DNA of 64,000 nucleotides from DAHUYF01 sp035553515 (lineage in GTDB: Bacteria > Pseudomonadota > Alphaproteobacteria > ATCC43930 > CGMCC-115725): assembly GCA_035553515.1 (NCBI GenBank), contig DATNDG010000083.1:1-64000 (forward strand). Direction: 5' to 3'. The position numbers were made by a program, and so were the translations under genes. Positions 33,740 through 42,686 of this stretch are shown in pieces (the stretch's first letter is position 1; the number at the start of each line of letters is the position of its first letter). A model generated the notes under the pieces. The model saw nothing but the letters and a program-made list of their open reading frames with translations, ran no database searches and was not told the DNA's origin.

Positions 33740-34132
33740 TCAGGGGCCGTTGCGGCGCCGGCGGCGCAGCGGCTGGGTGGGCGCGCTTTTCAAGAGATCG
33801 AGCAGCAGGTCGACCCGATCGCGCGGCAGCTTCCGGATGCGCTCGGCCAGCAGATTGGCGAGCTCGGTGGCTGCCGGCGAGAGGCCGGCGGTGTCGACGG
33901 TGATGCGCGGATGCGAGAGGCGCGCGAGGCGATGCAGCTCGTCCGCCTCGTCCCAGATGATGTTGAGCTGCGCGCAGATGGCGACCACTATGGCGTGGGT
34001 CGGTCGGCCGCGCCTGCCATGCTCCAGCGCCGAGAGATAAGCGGCGGAGACGCCGAGCGCCTCGGCCATCTGCTTCAGGCTGATGCCGCGCTCGGCGCGG
34101 AGCTGCCGGAGCCGCTCGCCGAAGGGCGTCAT
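33740..34132 (-). CDS. XRE-family transcriptional regulator
   Basis: A 130-residue DNA-binding protein. A helix-turn-helix lies at residues 4-60 (RLRQLRAERGISLKQMAEAL and SAAYLSALEHGRRGRP); the rest is a helical tail ending in a run of arginines. Its start overlaps the smr stop (ATGA), placing it last in the lutABC-smr-xre operon. Confidence 0.85.
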   Translation of the reverse strand: MTPFGERLRQLRAERGISLKQMAEALGVSAAYLSALEHGRRGRPTHAIVVAICAQLNIIWDEADELHRLARLSHPRITVDTAGLSPAATELANLLAERIRKLPRDRVDLLLDLLKSAPTQPLRRRRRNGP

Positions 34133-34626
34133 CGCTTCCGCCGCAGCAGCACATAGAGCGCACCGGCGCCGCCGTCGCGCGGCTGCGCCGCCGCCTTGGC
34201 GAGCACGCGGCCGCGATTGGGCCCTTCGTCGAGCCAGCGCGGCACCTCGGCGCGCAGCACGCCGCCGCGCTCGCCGCCGCCCTTGCCGGTGATCACCAGC
34301 ACGCAGCGCTTGCCGGCTTCCTGCGCGCGCGCGAGGAAGGACTGGAGCGCGCGATGCGCCTCCTCGCGCGTCATGCCGTGGAGATCGAGCCGGCCTTCGA
34401 GCGGCAGCGCGCCGCGTTTCAAGCGCTGGGCGCTGCGCCGGTCGAGCCCGGAAGCGGCGGGACGCCCGGCGGGTGCGGCGGCCGCCGGCTCCCGCGCCAT
34501 GCGCGGCGGCGCCTCGGGTTGGGATGGTGGCGGCGGCGGTCCCGCCGCCGGCTCGAGCGGTTCGACATCGCGCATGGCGGCACGCCACAGCGCGCGTTCG
34601 TCGCCGCTAGGACGCCGCCTCGTCAT
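34129..34626 (-). CDS. Smr-domain protein
   Basis: A 165-residue protein with a disordered Pro/Ala-rich N-terminus and a C-terminal Smr domain (LDLHGMTREEAHRAL and VITGKGGGERGG), the nicking-endonuclease-like domain first seen in MutS2. Stand-alone Smr proteins may act on nucleic acids or collided ribosomes. The start at 34626 overlaps lutC by 20 bases. In related genomes smr usually sits directly beside mltA, so the lut genes look inserted. Confidence 0.85.
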   Translation of the reverse strand: MTRRRPSGDERALWRAAMRDVEPLEPAAGPPPPPSQPEAPPRMAREPAAAAPAGRPAASGLDRRSAQRLKRGALPLEGRLDLHGMTREEAHRALQSFLARAQEAGKRCVLVITGKGGGERGGVLRAEVPRWLDEGPNRGRVLAKAAAQPRDGGAGALYVLLRRKR

Positions 34627-35311
34627 CGATGAGCACGATGTGCAGCCGCCGCGGTCCGTGCGCGCCGAGCTCAAGGCGCTGCTCGATATCGCCGGTGCGG
34701 GACGGTCCGGTGATGAAGTTGACGGTGCGCGGCATCGCCGCGCGGCCATCGGCGCCGCGCTGGGCGTCGCGCAGCCGCGTCCAGCCTTCTTCGTAGCTCG
34801 GCACCACCTGCCGGCCGCGCATCACGACGATATGCGTGTCAGGCAGGAAATTGTTGCGCGTCGGGCTTTGCGCTCCCGAGACCAGCATCAAGGTGCCGGT
34901 CTCGGCGATGCCGGCGAAGCACGCGGTGACGCCGACCTGGTCGCCATCCTCGGCGCGGCCGCGGCGGATATCGAGCATCGGCCGCTCCTGCCAGGGAATC
35001 CCGTCGAGCTGCGGATCCGGCGTCATGACGAGGCGCGAGGGCAGGTTGCGCTGGCTCAGATAATCGGCGACGGCCGCCGGCACGTCCTCGACGCGCGCGA
35101 CGCGCATCACCGTGGTCTGCACCTCCTCAGCCATGGCGCGGAAGAGATCGACCTGCGCCGGGTGCGGCAGCGCCGCGGCGCGCGCCGGAACGAGGTTGCG
35201 CCGATGCTCGGCGATGCGCTCCTCGAGCTCGCTGCGGGCGCCGGTGTCGAGCGGCCCGCGCTTCAGCGAGCGGCGGATCGACCCGAGAATCTGCTCGCGC
35301 GACTGGCTCAC
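34607..35311 (-). CDS. lutC: Lactate utilisation protein C
   Basis: A 234-residue LUD-domain protein of the LutABC L-lactate oxidase. Typical segments are ACFAGIAETGTLMLVSG, NNFLPDTHIVV and the C-terminal GPSRTGDIEQRLELGAHGP. It starts at a GTG overlapping the lutB stop by 4 bases. Confidence 0.92.
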   Translation of the reverse strand: MSQSREQILGSIRRSLKRGPLDTGARSELEERIAEHRRNLVPARAAALPHPAQVDLFRAMAEEVQTTVMRVARVEDVPAAVADYLSQRNLPSRLVMTPDPQLDGIPWQERPMLDIRRGRAEDGDQVGVTACFAGIAETGTLMLVSGAQSPTRNNFLPDTHIVVMRGRQVVPSYEEGWTRLRDAQRGADGRAAMPRTVNFITGPSRTGDIEQRLELGAHGPRRLHIVLIDDEAAS

Positions 35312-36738
35312 GCCGCGCTCCGATGCTTCTGCCGCTCGGCCCAGAGGCTCATGAAGCTGCGCCCTTCCGGCACCGGCATGTCGCGGCCCGCCGTCCAGCC
35401 CTGCGCCAGCGGCAGCGAGCGGAAGCGCCCGCGCGGGCCGCCCGCCCAACCGAGAAGGCGGGAGGCAAGCCCGGTCACGAAGCGGTAGAGCGGCGGGCGC
35501 TGCGCCAGGAACGCCCAGAGCGCGAGGCCGTAGCGGTAGGCTGCCGGCGAGAGCTGCCTTTCGAACTCGCGCTCGCGCCAATGGCGCATCATGCCGGGGA
35601 GCGGGATCTTCATCGGACAGACGCTCTCGCAGCGGCCGCAGAAGGTCGAGGCGTTGGGCAGGTGCCCAGCCTCGTCGACGCCGACCAGCGTCGGCGTCAG
35701 CACCGCGCCCATCGGCCCCGGATAGACCCAGCCATAGGCGTGGCCGCCGACGGTCGCATAGACCGGGCAGTGATTCATGCAGGCGCCGCAGCGGATGCAG
35801 CGCAGCATGTCCTGGAACTCGGTGCCGAGCATGGCGCTGCGGCCGTTGTCGAGGAAGACGACGTGAAATTCGCCCGGTCCGTCGGTGTCTTCCGGGCGGC
35901 GCGGCCCGGTCGAGACGGTGGTGTAGGTCGAGAATTCCTGGCCTGTCGCCGAGCGTGCCAGCAGCCGCAGGATGGTCGAGAGATCCTCGAGTGTCGGCAC
36001 GACCTTCTCGAGGCTCGCCAGCACGATATGCGCCTTGGTGAGCGTCTGCGTCAGGTCGCCATTGCCCTCGTTGGTGACGATCACCGTGGAGCCGGTCTCG
36101 GCGACGCAGAAATTGGCGCCGGTTATGCCGACATCGGCGGCGAGGAATTTCTGGCGCAGCACGGCGCGCGCCTCGGCGACCAGGGTCGGCGCCTCCTCGA
36201 GCCGCCGCGCCGGGTCAAGGTCGCGATGCGTCTCGCGGAAGCTCTCGGCGATCTGCTCCTTCACCAGGTGGATGGCTGGGGCGATGATGTGGCTCGGATA
36301 CTCCTTGCGGATCTGGATGATGTACTCGCCGAGATCGGTCTCGACCGGCGTGATGCCGTTCTGCTCGAGGTGATCGTTGAGCGCGATCTCCTCGGCGATC
36401 ATCGTCTTGCCCTTGGTCACCGTCTTGGCGCCGAGCCGCTGACAGATCGCCAGCACCGTGTCGCGCGCCTCCTGCGGCGTGCGGCACCAATGCACGTGCC
36501 CGCCCTGCGCCTTGACGTTCTTCTCGAAGGTCTCGAGGTAGAAATCGAGATTCTCGAGCACGTGGTCCTTGATCGCCTTGCCCTGGTCGCGCAGCGCCTC
36601 GAATTCCGGAAGCCGCGCCACGGCCGCGGCACGGCGGGCGGGAAAGCCGCTGCGCATCAGCGCCAGCGCCTTCTGCAGATTGGCATTGCCGAGCGCTTGG
36701 TGCGCGTTGTCCTTGAAGGCGTGGCTGGTCGGCTGCAT
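35308..36738 (-). CDS. lutB: Lactate utilisation iron-sulfur protein B
   Basis: A 476-residue protein with an N-terminal LUD domain (TKGKTMIAEEIALNDHLE and ETGSTVIVTNEGNGD) and a C-terminal pair of [4Fe-4S] motifs, CIRCGACMNHCPVY and CGRCESVCPMKIP. It carries electrons from lactate oxidation. The ATG overlaps the lutA stop by one base (TGATG). Confidence 0.93.
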   Translation of the reverse strand: MQPTSHAFKDNAHQALGNANLQKALALMRSGFPARRAAAVARLPEFEALRDQGKAIKDHVLENLDFYLETFEKNVKAQGGHVHWCRTPQEARDTVLAICQRLGAKTVTKGKTMIAEEIALNDHLEQNGITPVETDLGEYIIQIRKEYPSHIIAPAIHLVKEQIAESFRETHRDLDPARRLEEAPTLVAEARAVLRQKFLAADVGITGANFCVAETGSTVIVTNEGNGDLTQTLTKAHIVLASLEKVVPTLEDLSTILRLLARSATGQEFSTYTTVSTGPRRPEDTDGPGEFHVVFLDNGRSAMLGTEFQDMLRCIRCGACMNHCPVYATVGGHAYGWVYPGPMGAVLTPTLVGVDEAGHLPNASTFCGRCESVCPMKIPLPGMMRHWREREFERQLSPAAYRYGLALWAFLAQRPPLYRFVTGLASRLLGWAGGPRGRFRSLPLAQGWTAGRDMPVPEGRSFMSLWAERQKHRSAA

Positions 36739-37514
36739 CAGCCTCGCTCCGGTGCCGCGCCGATGGGAGCCGTCGCCTCGGCGCTGCCGGCGAGCACCTC
36801 GGCGACATGGCGCACGCGTACGCGCTTGCCGAGCCGCGTCAGCTTGCCCGCCATGTTGAGGAGACAGCCCATGTCGCCGGCGAGCAGCGTGTCGGCGCCG
36901 CTGGCGACGATATCCGCCGCCTTGTCGGCGGCCATGCGCTCGGAGATCTCGGGATATTTGATGCAGAAGGTGCCGCCGAAGCCGCAGCACACCTCGGCGC
37001 CGGGCAGCTCCTGCAGCCGCAGGCCATCGACGCTCGCCAGCAGCCGGCGCGGCTGCTCCTTGACGCCGAGCTCGCGCAGCCCCGAGCAGGAATCGTGATA
37101 GGTCGCGACGCCCTCGTAGCGCGCCTCGACACGCTCGACCTTCAGCACGTCGGCGAGAAACGAGATGAGCTCGTAGGTGCGCATTGCCAGATGCTGTGCA
37201 CGCTGGAAGATCGCCGGCTCGTCGGCGAAGAGCTCGGGATAGTGCTTGCGGATCATCCCGCCGCAGGAGCCCGAGGGCACCACGACGTAGTCGAAGCCCT
37301 CGAAGGCCTCGATCACCTGGCGCGCGATCGCCTTGGTGTCGGCCTTGTCGCCGGAATTATAGGCCGGCTGGCCGCAGCAGGTCTGCGCCTGCGGCACCTC
37401 GACCGTGCAGCCGGCATCCTCAAGCAGCTTCACCGCGGCGAAGCCGACGCTCGGACGGAAGAGATCGACGAGACAGGTGACGAAGAGACCGACGCGGATC
37501 GGCGCTGCAGGCAT
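36738..37514 (-). CDS. lutA: Lactate utilisation protein A (CCG domains)
   Basis: A 258-residue cytoplasmic protein with two cysteine-rich CCG domains: QTCCGQPAYNSGD with GSCGGMIRKHY, and YHDSCSGLRELGV with VCCGFGGTF. These bind an iron-sulfur cofactor as in heterodisulfide reductase. It is the first gene of the operon, with GAGGACAGAAG before the ATG. No LutR-type regulator adjoins; the promoter should lie in 37515-37645. Confidence 0.93.
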   Translation of the reverse strand: MPAAPIRVGLFVTCLVDLFRPSVGFAAVKLLEDAGCTVEVPQAQTCCGQPAYNSGDKADTKAIARQVIEAFEGFDYVVVPSGSCGGMIRKHYPELFADEPAIFQRAQHLAMRTYELISFLADVLKVERVEARYEGVATYHDSCSGLRELGVKEQPRRLLASVDGLRLQELPGAEVCCGFGGTFCIKYPEISERMAADKAADIVASGADTLLAGDMGCLLNMAGKLTRLGKRVRVRHVAEVLAGSAEATAPIGAAPERG

Positions 37515-37645
37515 TCTTCTGTCCTCGGGCAGGGCGGGCGATCCCGCTCTTGTTCGCTCGCGCGCAGCATGGTCAGCCCGGACGGGGATTGCAAGCTTTG
37601 GTGGCCGCGCCGGCGTCGCGCAGCCTCGCTACGCGGCAGCTTCGA

Positions 37646-38140
37646 TTACCGCGGCGGTGGCGGCGGCGGAGCGCCCGGGGGCGGCGGCGGCGGTGGCGGT
37701 GCCGCGCTCGCCGGCTGAACAAAGCCTGGCACCTGATTGCCACGCGAGTACATGCACTGCGCATAGGCATTGTCGTAGAGCTGCTGCGCGGTGAATTGCC
37801 CGCGCGCCGATTGGTTTGACCCAACCGCCGTGCCGCCCAACGCGCCAGCGCCAGCGCCGATCGCCGCACCCTGGCCGCCGCCGAGCGCCGCGCCAAGGCC
37901 GGCGCCGAGCACCGTGCCGATGATCGCCGTGCCAACCTGCGAGCTGTTGCCCTGCTCGGCAACTCCGGCGCTCTGCTGCTGCGCGAAGTTGCGGCAGATC
38001 ACGTCGTCCTCCTGGAAGACGGAGAAGGGCTTGTTCGGCGCCGGCATCACCGCGATCCGCGGGCCCAAGGGCTGCGTCGCGCAGCCCGCAAGGAGTGCGA
38101 GCGAGGTGATGGCGCCAAGGGTGGCTTGAACACGCTTCAC
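37646..38140 (-). CDS. Glycine-zipper lipoprotein
   Basis: A 164-residue exported lipoprotein. The lipobox is SLALLAGC near residue 19. The mature part has one cysteine pair, a glycine-zipper stretch (GTVLGAGLGAALGGGQGAA) suited to membrane insertion, and a polyproline C-terminus. The GTG start has AGGAGG upstream. Probably an outer-membrane-associated protein co-transcribed with the gene before it (17-base gap). Confidence 0.75.
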   Translation of the reverse strand: MKRVQATLGAITSLALLAGCATQPLGPRIAVMPAPNKPFSVFQEDDVICRNFAQQQSAGVAEQGNSSQVGTAIIGTVLGAGLGAALGGGQGAAIGAGAGALGGTAVGSNQSARGQFTAQQLYDNAYAQCMYSRGNQVPGFVQPASAAPPPPPPPPGAPPPPPPR

Positions 38141-38157
38141 GGGAAGAAGCCTCCTTG

Positions 38158-38514
38158 TCACTTCGACGGCGTGGCCGGAACCTGATGCCACTGAGTGTTG
38201 CAGGAATTGACGTAGGGGTAATAGCCCCGCGGATTGTCGCAGTAGTACCAGACATCCGCCGGTTGCTGCACGAAGGTCGGCGCGGTGGGGGCCGTCACCA
38301 CGGGCGGCGGCGCATAGACCACCGGCGGCGGGGCGTAGACCACCGGCGGCGGCGGATAGGCGTAGTAGGGATAAGGGTAAGGCGCATAGAGCGGCAGGCC
38401 GATTCCGACGCCGACCACCACATGCGCGCTCGCCGGCGCCGCGGCGAACCCGAGCGCCAGCGCCAGGCCGACCACCGCCGGCGCGGCCTTGTTCAAAAGC
38501 AGCTTTACCATCAT
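38158..38514 (-). CDS. Exported Pro/Tyr-rich protein
   Basis: A 118-residue secreted protein with a signal peptide (VGLALALGFAAAPASA), a middle of proline-tyrosine repeats (VVYAPPP units) and a C-terminal segment with two cysteines (YYCDNPRGYYPYVNSCNTQW). That last motif is common in small alphaproteobacterial envelope proteins of unknown function. Two adjacent ATG codons at 38514 and 38511 are both possible starts after GGAAGGAAAGG. Confidence 0.7.
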   Translation of the reverse strand: MMVKLLLNKAAPAVVGLALALGFAAAPASAHVVVGVGIGLPLYAPYPYPYYAYPPPPVVYAPPPVVYAPPPVVTAPTAPTFVQQPADVWYYCDNPRGYYPYVNSCNTQWHQVPATPSK

Positions 38515-38786
38515 CCTTTCCTTCCGGAGCCGAAGGTGCACTCAATATAGGCGATTATACGGCATCCGCCCGGCAAATCCTCCCCGCGGCTCATGGCCTC
38601 GGCTCGGCCGGAACCTGCCGCCGCGGCCCGGCCACGGGAGCGGGCGGTGGGGGCGGCTCGGCCAGGACAACGGCCGAGCGGCGCTTCTGTTGCAGACGTC
38701 GCGGCCTCTCTTCAGTCAAATTTTTACAAAGTTTCGCGAGCACGGCACGGAAGCGCGCCCAATAGTGAAGCGGCAGGAGAATGCCA

Positions 38787-39363
38787 ATGCTCACGCTCTA
38801 TTTTGCGCCAGGCTCGAGCTCGATGGCGGTGCATATCGCGCTTCAGGAGATCGGCGCCCCCTTCGCGGCGCAGCCGGTCTCCTTCGCGCGGCGTGAGCAG
38901 CGCCGAATACCTGGCGCTCAACCCTGAGGGCAAGGTGCCGGTCCTGCTGGTCGACGGCAGGCCGCTCAGCGAAGTGGCGGCGATCCTGTTCTACCTTGCG
39001 CGGCGCTTTCCCGAAGCAGGCCTGCTGCCCGCGCACGACATCGAGGCCGAGGCGCAGGCGATCTCCTGGATGTCCTTCATCGCCGCGACGCTTCATCCCG
39101 CCCGGAGCCGCGGCCTCGATTACGCACAGCAGGTCTATGGCATCGCCGATCGCCGCCTTGGCGAGCGGGATTGGGCGCTGGCGCGCTATTCGATCGCCGA
39201 CATCCACCTCTTCCGCCTCTATTGGCGCCTCGCCCGCTCGCTGAAGCCGCCGCCGGCGACCTTTCCCCGGCTCGAGGCGCATCACGCCCGCATGATGGCG
39301 CGCCCGGCGGTGCAGCGCGTCCTCGAGATCGAAGCGGCAATCGGCTACGAGCTGCCGGAATGA
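38787..39363 (+). pseudogene. Glutathione S-transferase, frameshifted
   Basis: The ATG at 38787 (AGGAG 8 bases upstream) reads MLTLYFAPGSSSMAVHIALQ, a normal GST thioredoxin-fold start, but this frame stops at about 38928. From about 38900 the +1 frame continues the same protein (AEYLALNPEGKVPVLLVDG through to LPE at 39360), including the SNAIL-region equivalent and C-terminal helical domain. The shift lies in cgtgagcagcgccg near 38895-38905 and equals one extra base, or two or five lost from a CAGCGC-type repeat. Either a recent pseudogene or a sequencing error. Confidence 0.8.
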
Positions 39364-39379
39364 GCCCCGCGCCGCCGCC

Positions 39380-40522
39380 TCAGGGGCTCGGCGTCACGCT
39401 CTTCGGCAGCAGCAGGAAATAGCGCCCGCGCGCCTTCATCGCCCCGGCGCGGGCCTCGGCCTCGGCGCCCGGCCCCCAGAAGACGTCGCCGCGCACCGGC
39501 CCACGGATGGCGCCGCCGGTGTCCTGCGCCACCATCAGCCGCCTCAGCCTGTCGCCGGCATCGAGATAGACCGGCGCGCCGAGCGGCATGAAGCGGCGAT
39601 CGACCGCGAGGCTGCGGCCCGGTGTCAGCGCCACCCCCTCGCTGCCGAGCGGCCCGTCGCCCGCGAGCCGGCGGAAGAACACATAGGACGCATCCTCGTC
39701 CATCAGCGCCTTGCCCTCGGCCGGATGCGCCTTGATCCAGGCGCGGATCGATTGCAGCGAGACCGCGTCGCGCGTCAGCGCGCCGCGCTCGATCAGCAGC
39801 CGGCCGATCGCCACATAGGGCCAGCCATTCTGCCCGTCATAGCCGACGCGCATCGTGCTGCCGTCGCGCAGCACGACGCGGCCCGAGCCCTGGATCTGCA
39901 GGAAGAAGGCATCGACGGGATCCGCGACCCAGAGCAGCGGCTGGGCCTCCTGGCCGAGCGCGCCGCTCTCGATCTGCCCGCGCGTCGCATAGGGCTCGAG
40001 CCGCCCGCCCTCGACGCGGCCGGCGATGTGCTCGCCGCGCAATTCCGGCCGGAAGCGGCCGAGATTGACGGTAACGAGATCTTTGGGTCGTTGCAGCAGC
40101 GGCGTGTCGAAGCCGTCGCCCGGCTGGCGCGCGCCTTTGAGCTCGGGCTCGTAATATCCCGTGAAGAGCCCTTCCGCCGCGCCGTTGTTGCCCGCCTGCC
40201 AGGGCCGGAACCAGCTTTCGAAATAGCGCCGCGCCTGCGCGTCATCGGCGCTCCGCGGCAGCGCGGCGCAGGGCGCGCGCCAATCTTCGGCGCGGCCGGC
40301 GACACCGAGCCGCGTCGCCGGCGGCGCCTTCGCCAGCACCGCGCAGGAGCGCGCGAAGGCCGGTAGCGCCGCGGCGGTGGCATCCTGTTGCCATTCCGGC
40401 AGATCCGCAAACCGCGCCTCTTTCAGCGTCAGATGGTCGGGCGGCGGCGGGCGGGGGGTGCAGGCGAAGAGAGCGGCGAGCAGCAGCAGCGCCGCAACGC
40501 GCTCACGGGCTGTGCGTCGCAA
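39380..40522 (-). CDS. mltA: Membrane-bound lytic murein transglycosylase A
   Basis: A 380-residue outer-membrane lipoprotein (lipobox LLLAALFAC) that cleaves peptidoglycan glycan strands. MltA and 3D domains are intact: GLFTGYYEPEL, FFLQIQGSGRV, and the catalytic aspartate region MVAQDTGGAIRGPVRGDVFWG. It begins at a TTG overlapping the end of the Tim44-like gene by 20 bases, so the two are coupled, an order conserved near alphaproteobacterial origins. Confidence 0.9.
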   Translation of the reverse strand: MRRTARERVAALLLLAALFACTPRPPPPDHLTLKEARFADLPEWQQDATAAALPAFARSCAVLAKAPPATRLGVAGRAEDWRAPCAALPRSADDAQARRYFESWFRPWQAGNNGAAEGLFTGYYEPELKGARQPGDGFDTPLLQRPKDLVTVNLGRFRPELRGEHIAGRVEGGRLEPYATRGQIESGALGQEAQPLLWVADPVDAFFLQIQGSGRVVLRDGSTMRVGYDGQNGWPYVAIGRLLIERGALTRDAVSLQSIRAWIKAHPAEGKALMDEDASYVFFRRLAGDGPLGSEGVALTPGRSLAVDRRFMPLGAPVYLDAGDRLRRLMVAQDTGGAIRGPVRGDVFWGPGAEAEARAGAMKARGRYFLLLPKSVTPSP

Positions 40523-41171
40523 CGAGCGTCCAGTTGGGGTCGCGCGAGTTCACCGAGCGGGAGAAGGTCCAGAGATCGGTCTTCTCCTCGACCTGGTCGG
40601 GATTGCCGTCGACGACCGTGCCATCCGCTTTGCGGGTAACGTTGATCTGGTCGGAGACGAAGCGCACCGTCACCTGCGCGATGTCGGCGGCGAGATTGGC
40701 CTCGGCGATGTCGACGGTCTTGAGCGTCAGCAGATTGGTCGACAGGGTTTCGTGCCGCGCCGCGCGCTCGCGGATCGCCGCGGCGAACGAGGCATAGACT
40801 TCATGGCTCAGCAGCGGCTCCAAAGTCGCGCTGTCGCCCTTGGCGAAAGCGTTGACGATGATCTCGAAGGCGGAGCGCGCGCCGCCCAGGAAGGCTTTCT
40901 CGTCGAAGCTCTTGTCCGCCGCCTTGAGCTGGTCGAGCGCCTGGCCGAGCGACAGGGGCCCGGACGGCGGCGGCGGCGCGAGCCGGTTGCGCCGCGGCAG
41001 CGGCACCACCTTCTGCGGCGGCATCTCGGGAGATTGCGGCTTCGCCGTGAAGGGATCGCGGCGCTGCTCGCTGCCGGTGCGGCGGCCGAGAACGCTTCTG
41101 AGGCGCACCACCAGCAGCCCGGCGATCACGGCGAATACGACAATTTCTATGAATTGGTAACCGTCGCCCAT
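40503..41171 (-). CDS. Tim44-like protein
   Basis: A 222-residue protein with one N-terminal membrane helix (about 8-24), a basic proline-rich linker and a C-terminal Tim44 domain (FLGGARSAFEIIVNAFAKGD, then DLWTFSRSVNSRDPNWTLV). Bacterial relatives of the mitochondrial import factor occur mainly in alphaproteobacteria and are linked to membrane protein handling. Its neighbour secB, read divergently, supports that. Confidence 0.88.
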   Translation of the reverse strand: MGDGYQFIEIVVFAVIAGLLVVRLRSVLGRRTGSEQRRDPFTAKPQSPEMPPQKVVPLPRRNRLAPPPPSGPLSLGQALDQLKAADKSFDEKAFLGGARSAFEIIVNAFAKGDSATLEPLLSHEVYASFAAAIRERAARHETLSTNLLTLKTVDIAEANLAADIAQVTVRFVSDQINVTRKADGTVVDGNPDQVEEKTDLWTFSRSVNSRDPNWTLVATHSP

Positions 41172-41441
41172 GCCTGCTTCACTGGTTGCGCCGCTTGAGC
41201 CCCCTCGTAGATAGGGCGACGGCGGCGAAAGGGCAAGCGCGCGTCGACCAGCCACCCGCTCTGCATCGAGCGCCGTCACCGGTGCCGCGCCCGGCGCGAA
41301 CTGAAACACCATCAGCGACAGGATCCGGTTCACGACGCAGTCGTCCTCGGATCAAGCATTTGCCGGCCGACTGCCGGTCCTGGGGTTGTGCCCGCCGGGG
41401 CATCCGTGCTAGCCACCCGCGCGGCGAGGCAGGAGTGGTTA

Positions 41442-41933
41442 ATGTCGATTCAGGATAACGGCACGACGGTTACCGGCGGCGATGCAGCGGCCGGGCAGCA
41501 GCTCATCGTCAACGCGCAATACATCAAGGATTTCTCCTTCGAGAACCCGCGCGCCCCGCACAGCCTGCTGCAGCAGAAGGACCCGCCCGAGGTCCAGCTC
41601 GGCGTCGATGTGAAGGCGCAGGGATTGGCGCAGGATGTGTTCGAGGTGATGCTCACCGTCAGCGCCAATGCAGCGATTGCCGGCGAGACCGTGTTCGTCG
41701 CCGAGCTCACCTATGCCGCGGTCGTGACGGTGCGCAATACGCCGGCGGAGGTGCTGCCGATCCTGCTGCTGGTCGAGACGCCGCGCCTGCTCTTCCCCTT
41801 TGCGCGCAGCATCGTCGCCAATGCCACACGGGAGGGCGGATTCCCGCCGCTGCTCATCCACCCCGTCGATTTCGCCGAGATCCTGCGCCGCCAGCAGACC
41901 ACGCAGCCCGGCGCGCCGATCGCGACGGCCTGA
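41442..41933 (+). CDS. secB: Export chaperone SecB
   Basis: A 163-residue tetrameric chaperone that keeps preproteins unfolded and hands them to SecA. Typical segments are NAQYIKDFSFENPRAP, PEVQLGVDVKAQ, and RLLFPFARSIVANATREGGF with PPLLIHPVDF. The ATG at 41442 follows AGGAG. The 270-base gap to the Tim44-like gene (41172-41441) must hold both promoters; I see no clear operator in it. Confidence 0.95.
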   Translation: MSIQDNGTTVTGGDAAAGQQLIVNAQYIKDFSFENPRAPHSLLQQKDPPEVQLGVDVKAQGLAQDVFEVMLTVSANAAIAGETVFVAELTYAAVVTVRNTPAEVLPILLLVETPRLLFPFARSIVANATREGGFPPLLIHPVDFAEILRRQQTTQPGAPIATA

Positions 41934-41943
41934 GGCGCCCGGA

Positions 41944-41984
41944 GTCAGTTCTCAGTCGTCAGCCCAGCGCTACTGGGAACTGAC
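41944..41984. terminator. Long hairpin between convergent secB and dnaQ
   Basis: GTCAGTTCTCAG (41944-41955) pairs along all 12 positions, one as a G-T wobble, with CTGGGAACTGAC (41973-41984). The stem overlaps the last codons of dnaQ and follows secB by 10 bases. There is no T-run, so it may protect or terminate both transcripts with Rho rather than act alone. Confidence 0.5.
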
Positions 41985-42671
41985 GGCCGGAGACTGAGAA
42001 GCCCCGGCGAGCCAGATCGGCTCCTTGAGTTTTGCGAGAAACGCCGCATGCGCGGCCAGCTCCTCCGCGCTCGCGGCGTGCGGGCGGGGTGGGCGGGCGG
42101 GCCGTTCCACCGCATCGAGCGCGCGACCGCCGCCGATCGCCACGGCGAGGTCGAGCCCAGGCTGACGGCCGCCGACCAGCTCCAGATAGACCGCGGCGAG
42201 CAGCTCGCAATCGAGCCGCGCGCCGTGCTTGGTGCGCTGCGACAGGTCGATGGCGAAGCGGCGGCAGAGCGCGTCGAGGCTCGCCTGGGCGCCGGGAAAG
42301 CGCTTGCGCGCCAGCAGCAGCGTGTCCTCGAAGGTGCAGGCGAGCGCCGGGCGGTTGAGCCGCTTCAGCTCGGCATTGAGGAAGCCCAGGTCGAACTCGG
42401 CATTGTGGATGACCAGGCGGTCCTCGCCGAGAAAGGCGATCAGCTCCCCGGCGATGGCGCCGAAGGGCGGGTGCTGCGCCAGGAACTCGGCCGTAAGCCC
42501 ATGCACCGCCACGGCCTCGGCCGCGACCTCGCGCTCGGGATTGACGTAGCGGTGGAAGACGCGGCCGGTCGGCACATGGTTGAAGAGCTCGACGCAGGCG
42601 ATCTCGACGATGCGATGGCCGTCGGCGGGGTCGAGCCCGGTGGTTTCGGTGTCGAGCACGATCTCGCGCAT
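41970..42671 (-). CDS. dnaQ: DNA polymerase III epsilon subunit (proofreading exonuclease)
   Basis: A 233-residue DEDDh 3'-5' exonuclease. Exo I is IVLDTETTGLDP, Exo II VIHNAEFDLGFLNAEL, and Exo III the His-Asp pair in KHGARLDCELLAAVY. The C-terminus carries the tail expected to bind the polymerase alpha subunit. It is the last gene of the ppsR-maf-aroE-coaE-dnaQ run leading away from the origin. Confidence 0.93.
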   Translation of the reverse strand: MREIVLDTETTGLDPADGHRIVEIACVELFNHVPTGRVFHRYVNPEREVAAEAVAVHGLTAEFLAQHPPFGAIAGELIAFLGEDRLVIHNAEFDLGFLNAELKRLNRPALACTFEDTLLLARKRFPGAQASLDALCRRFAIDLSQRTKHGARLDCELLAAVYLELVGGRQPGLDLAVAIGGGRALDAVERPARPPRPHAASAEELAAHAAFLAKLKEPIWLAGASQSPAVSSQ

Positions 42672-42686
42672 GGCGCTCAGTCTGCC

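Noticed and set aside
38591..38794. A 67-residue leftward Pro-rich reading frame before the GST gene
   Set aside because: It overlaps the GST ribosome site, has no ribosome site of its own and looks like GC-rich chance coding.
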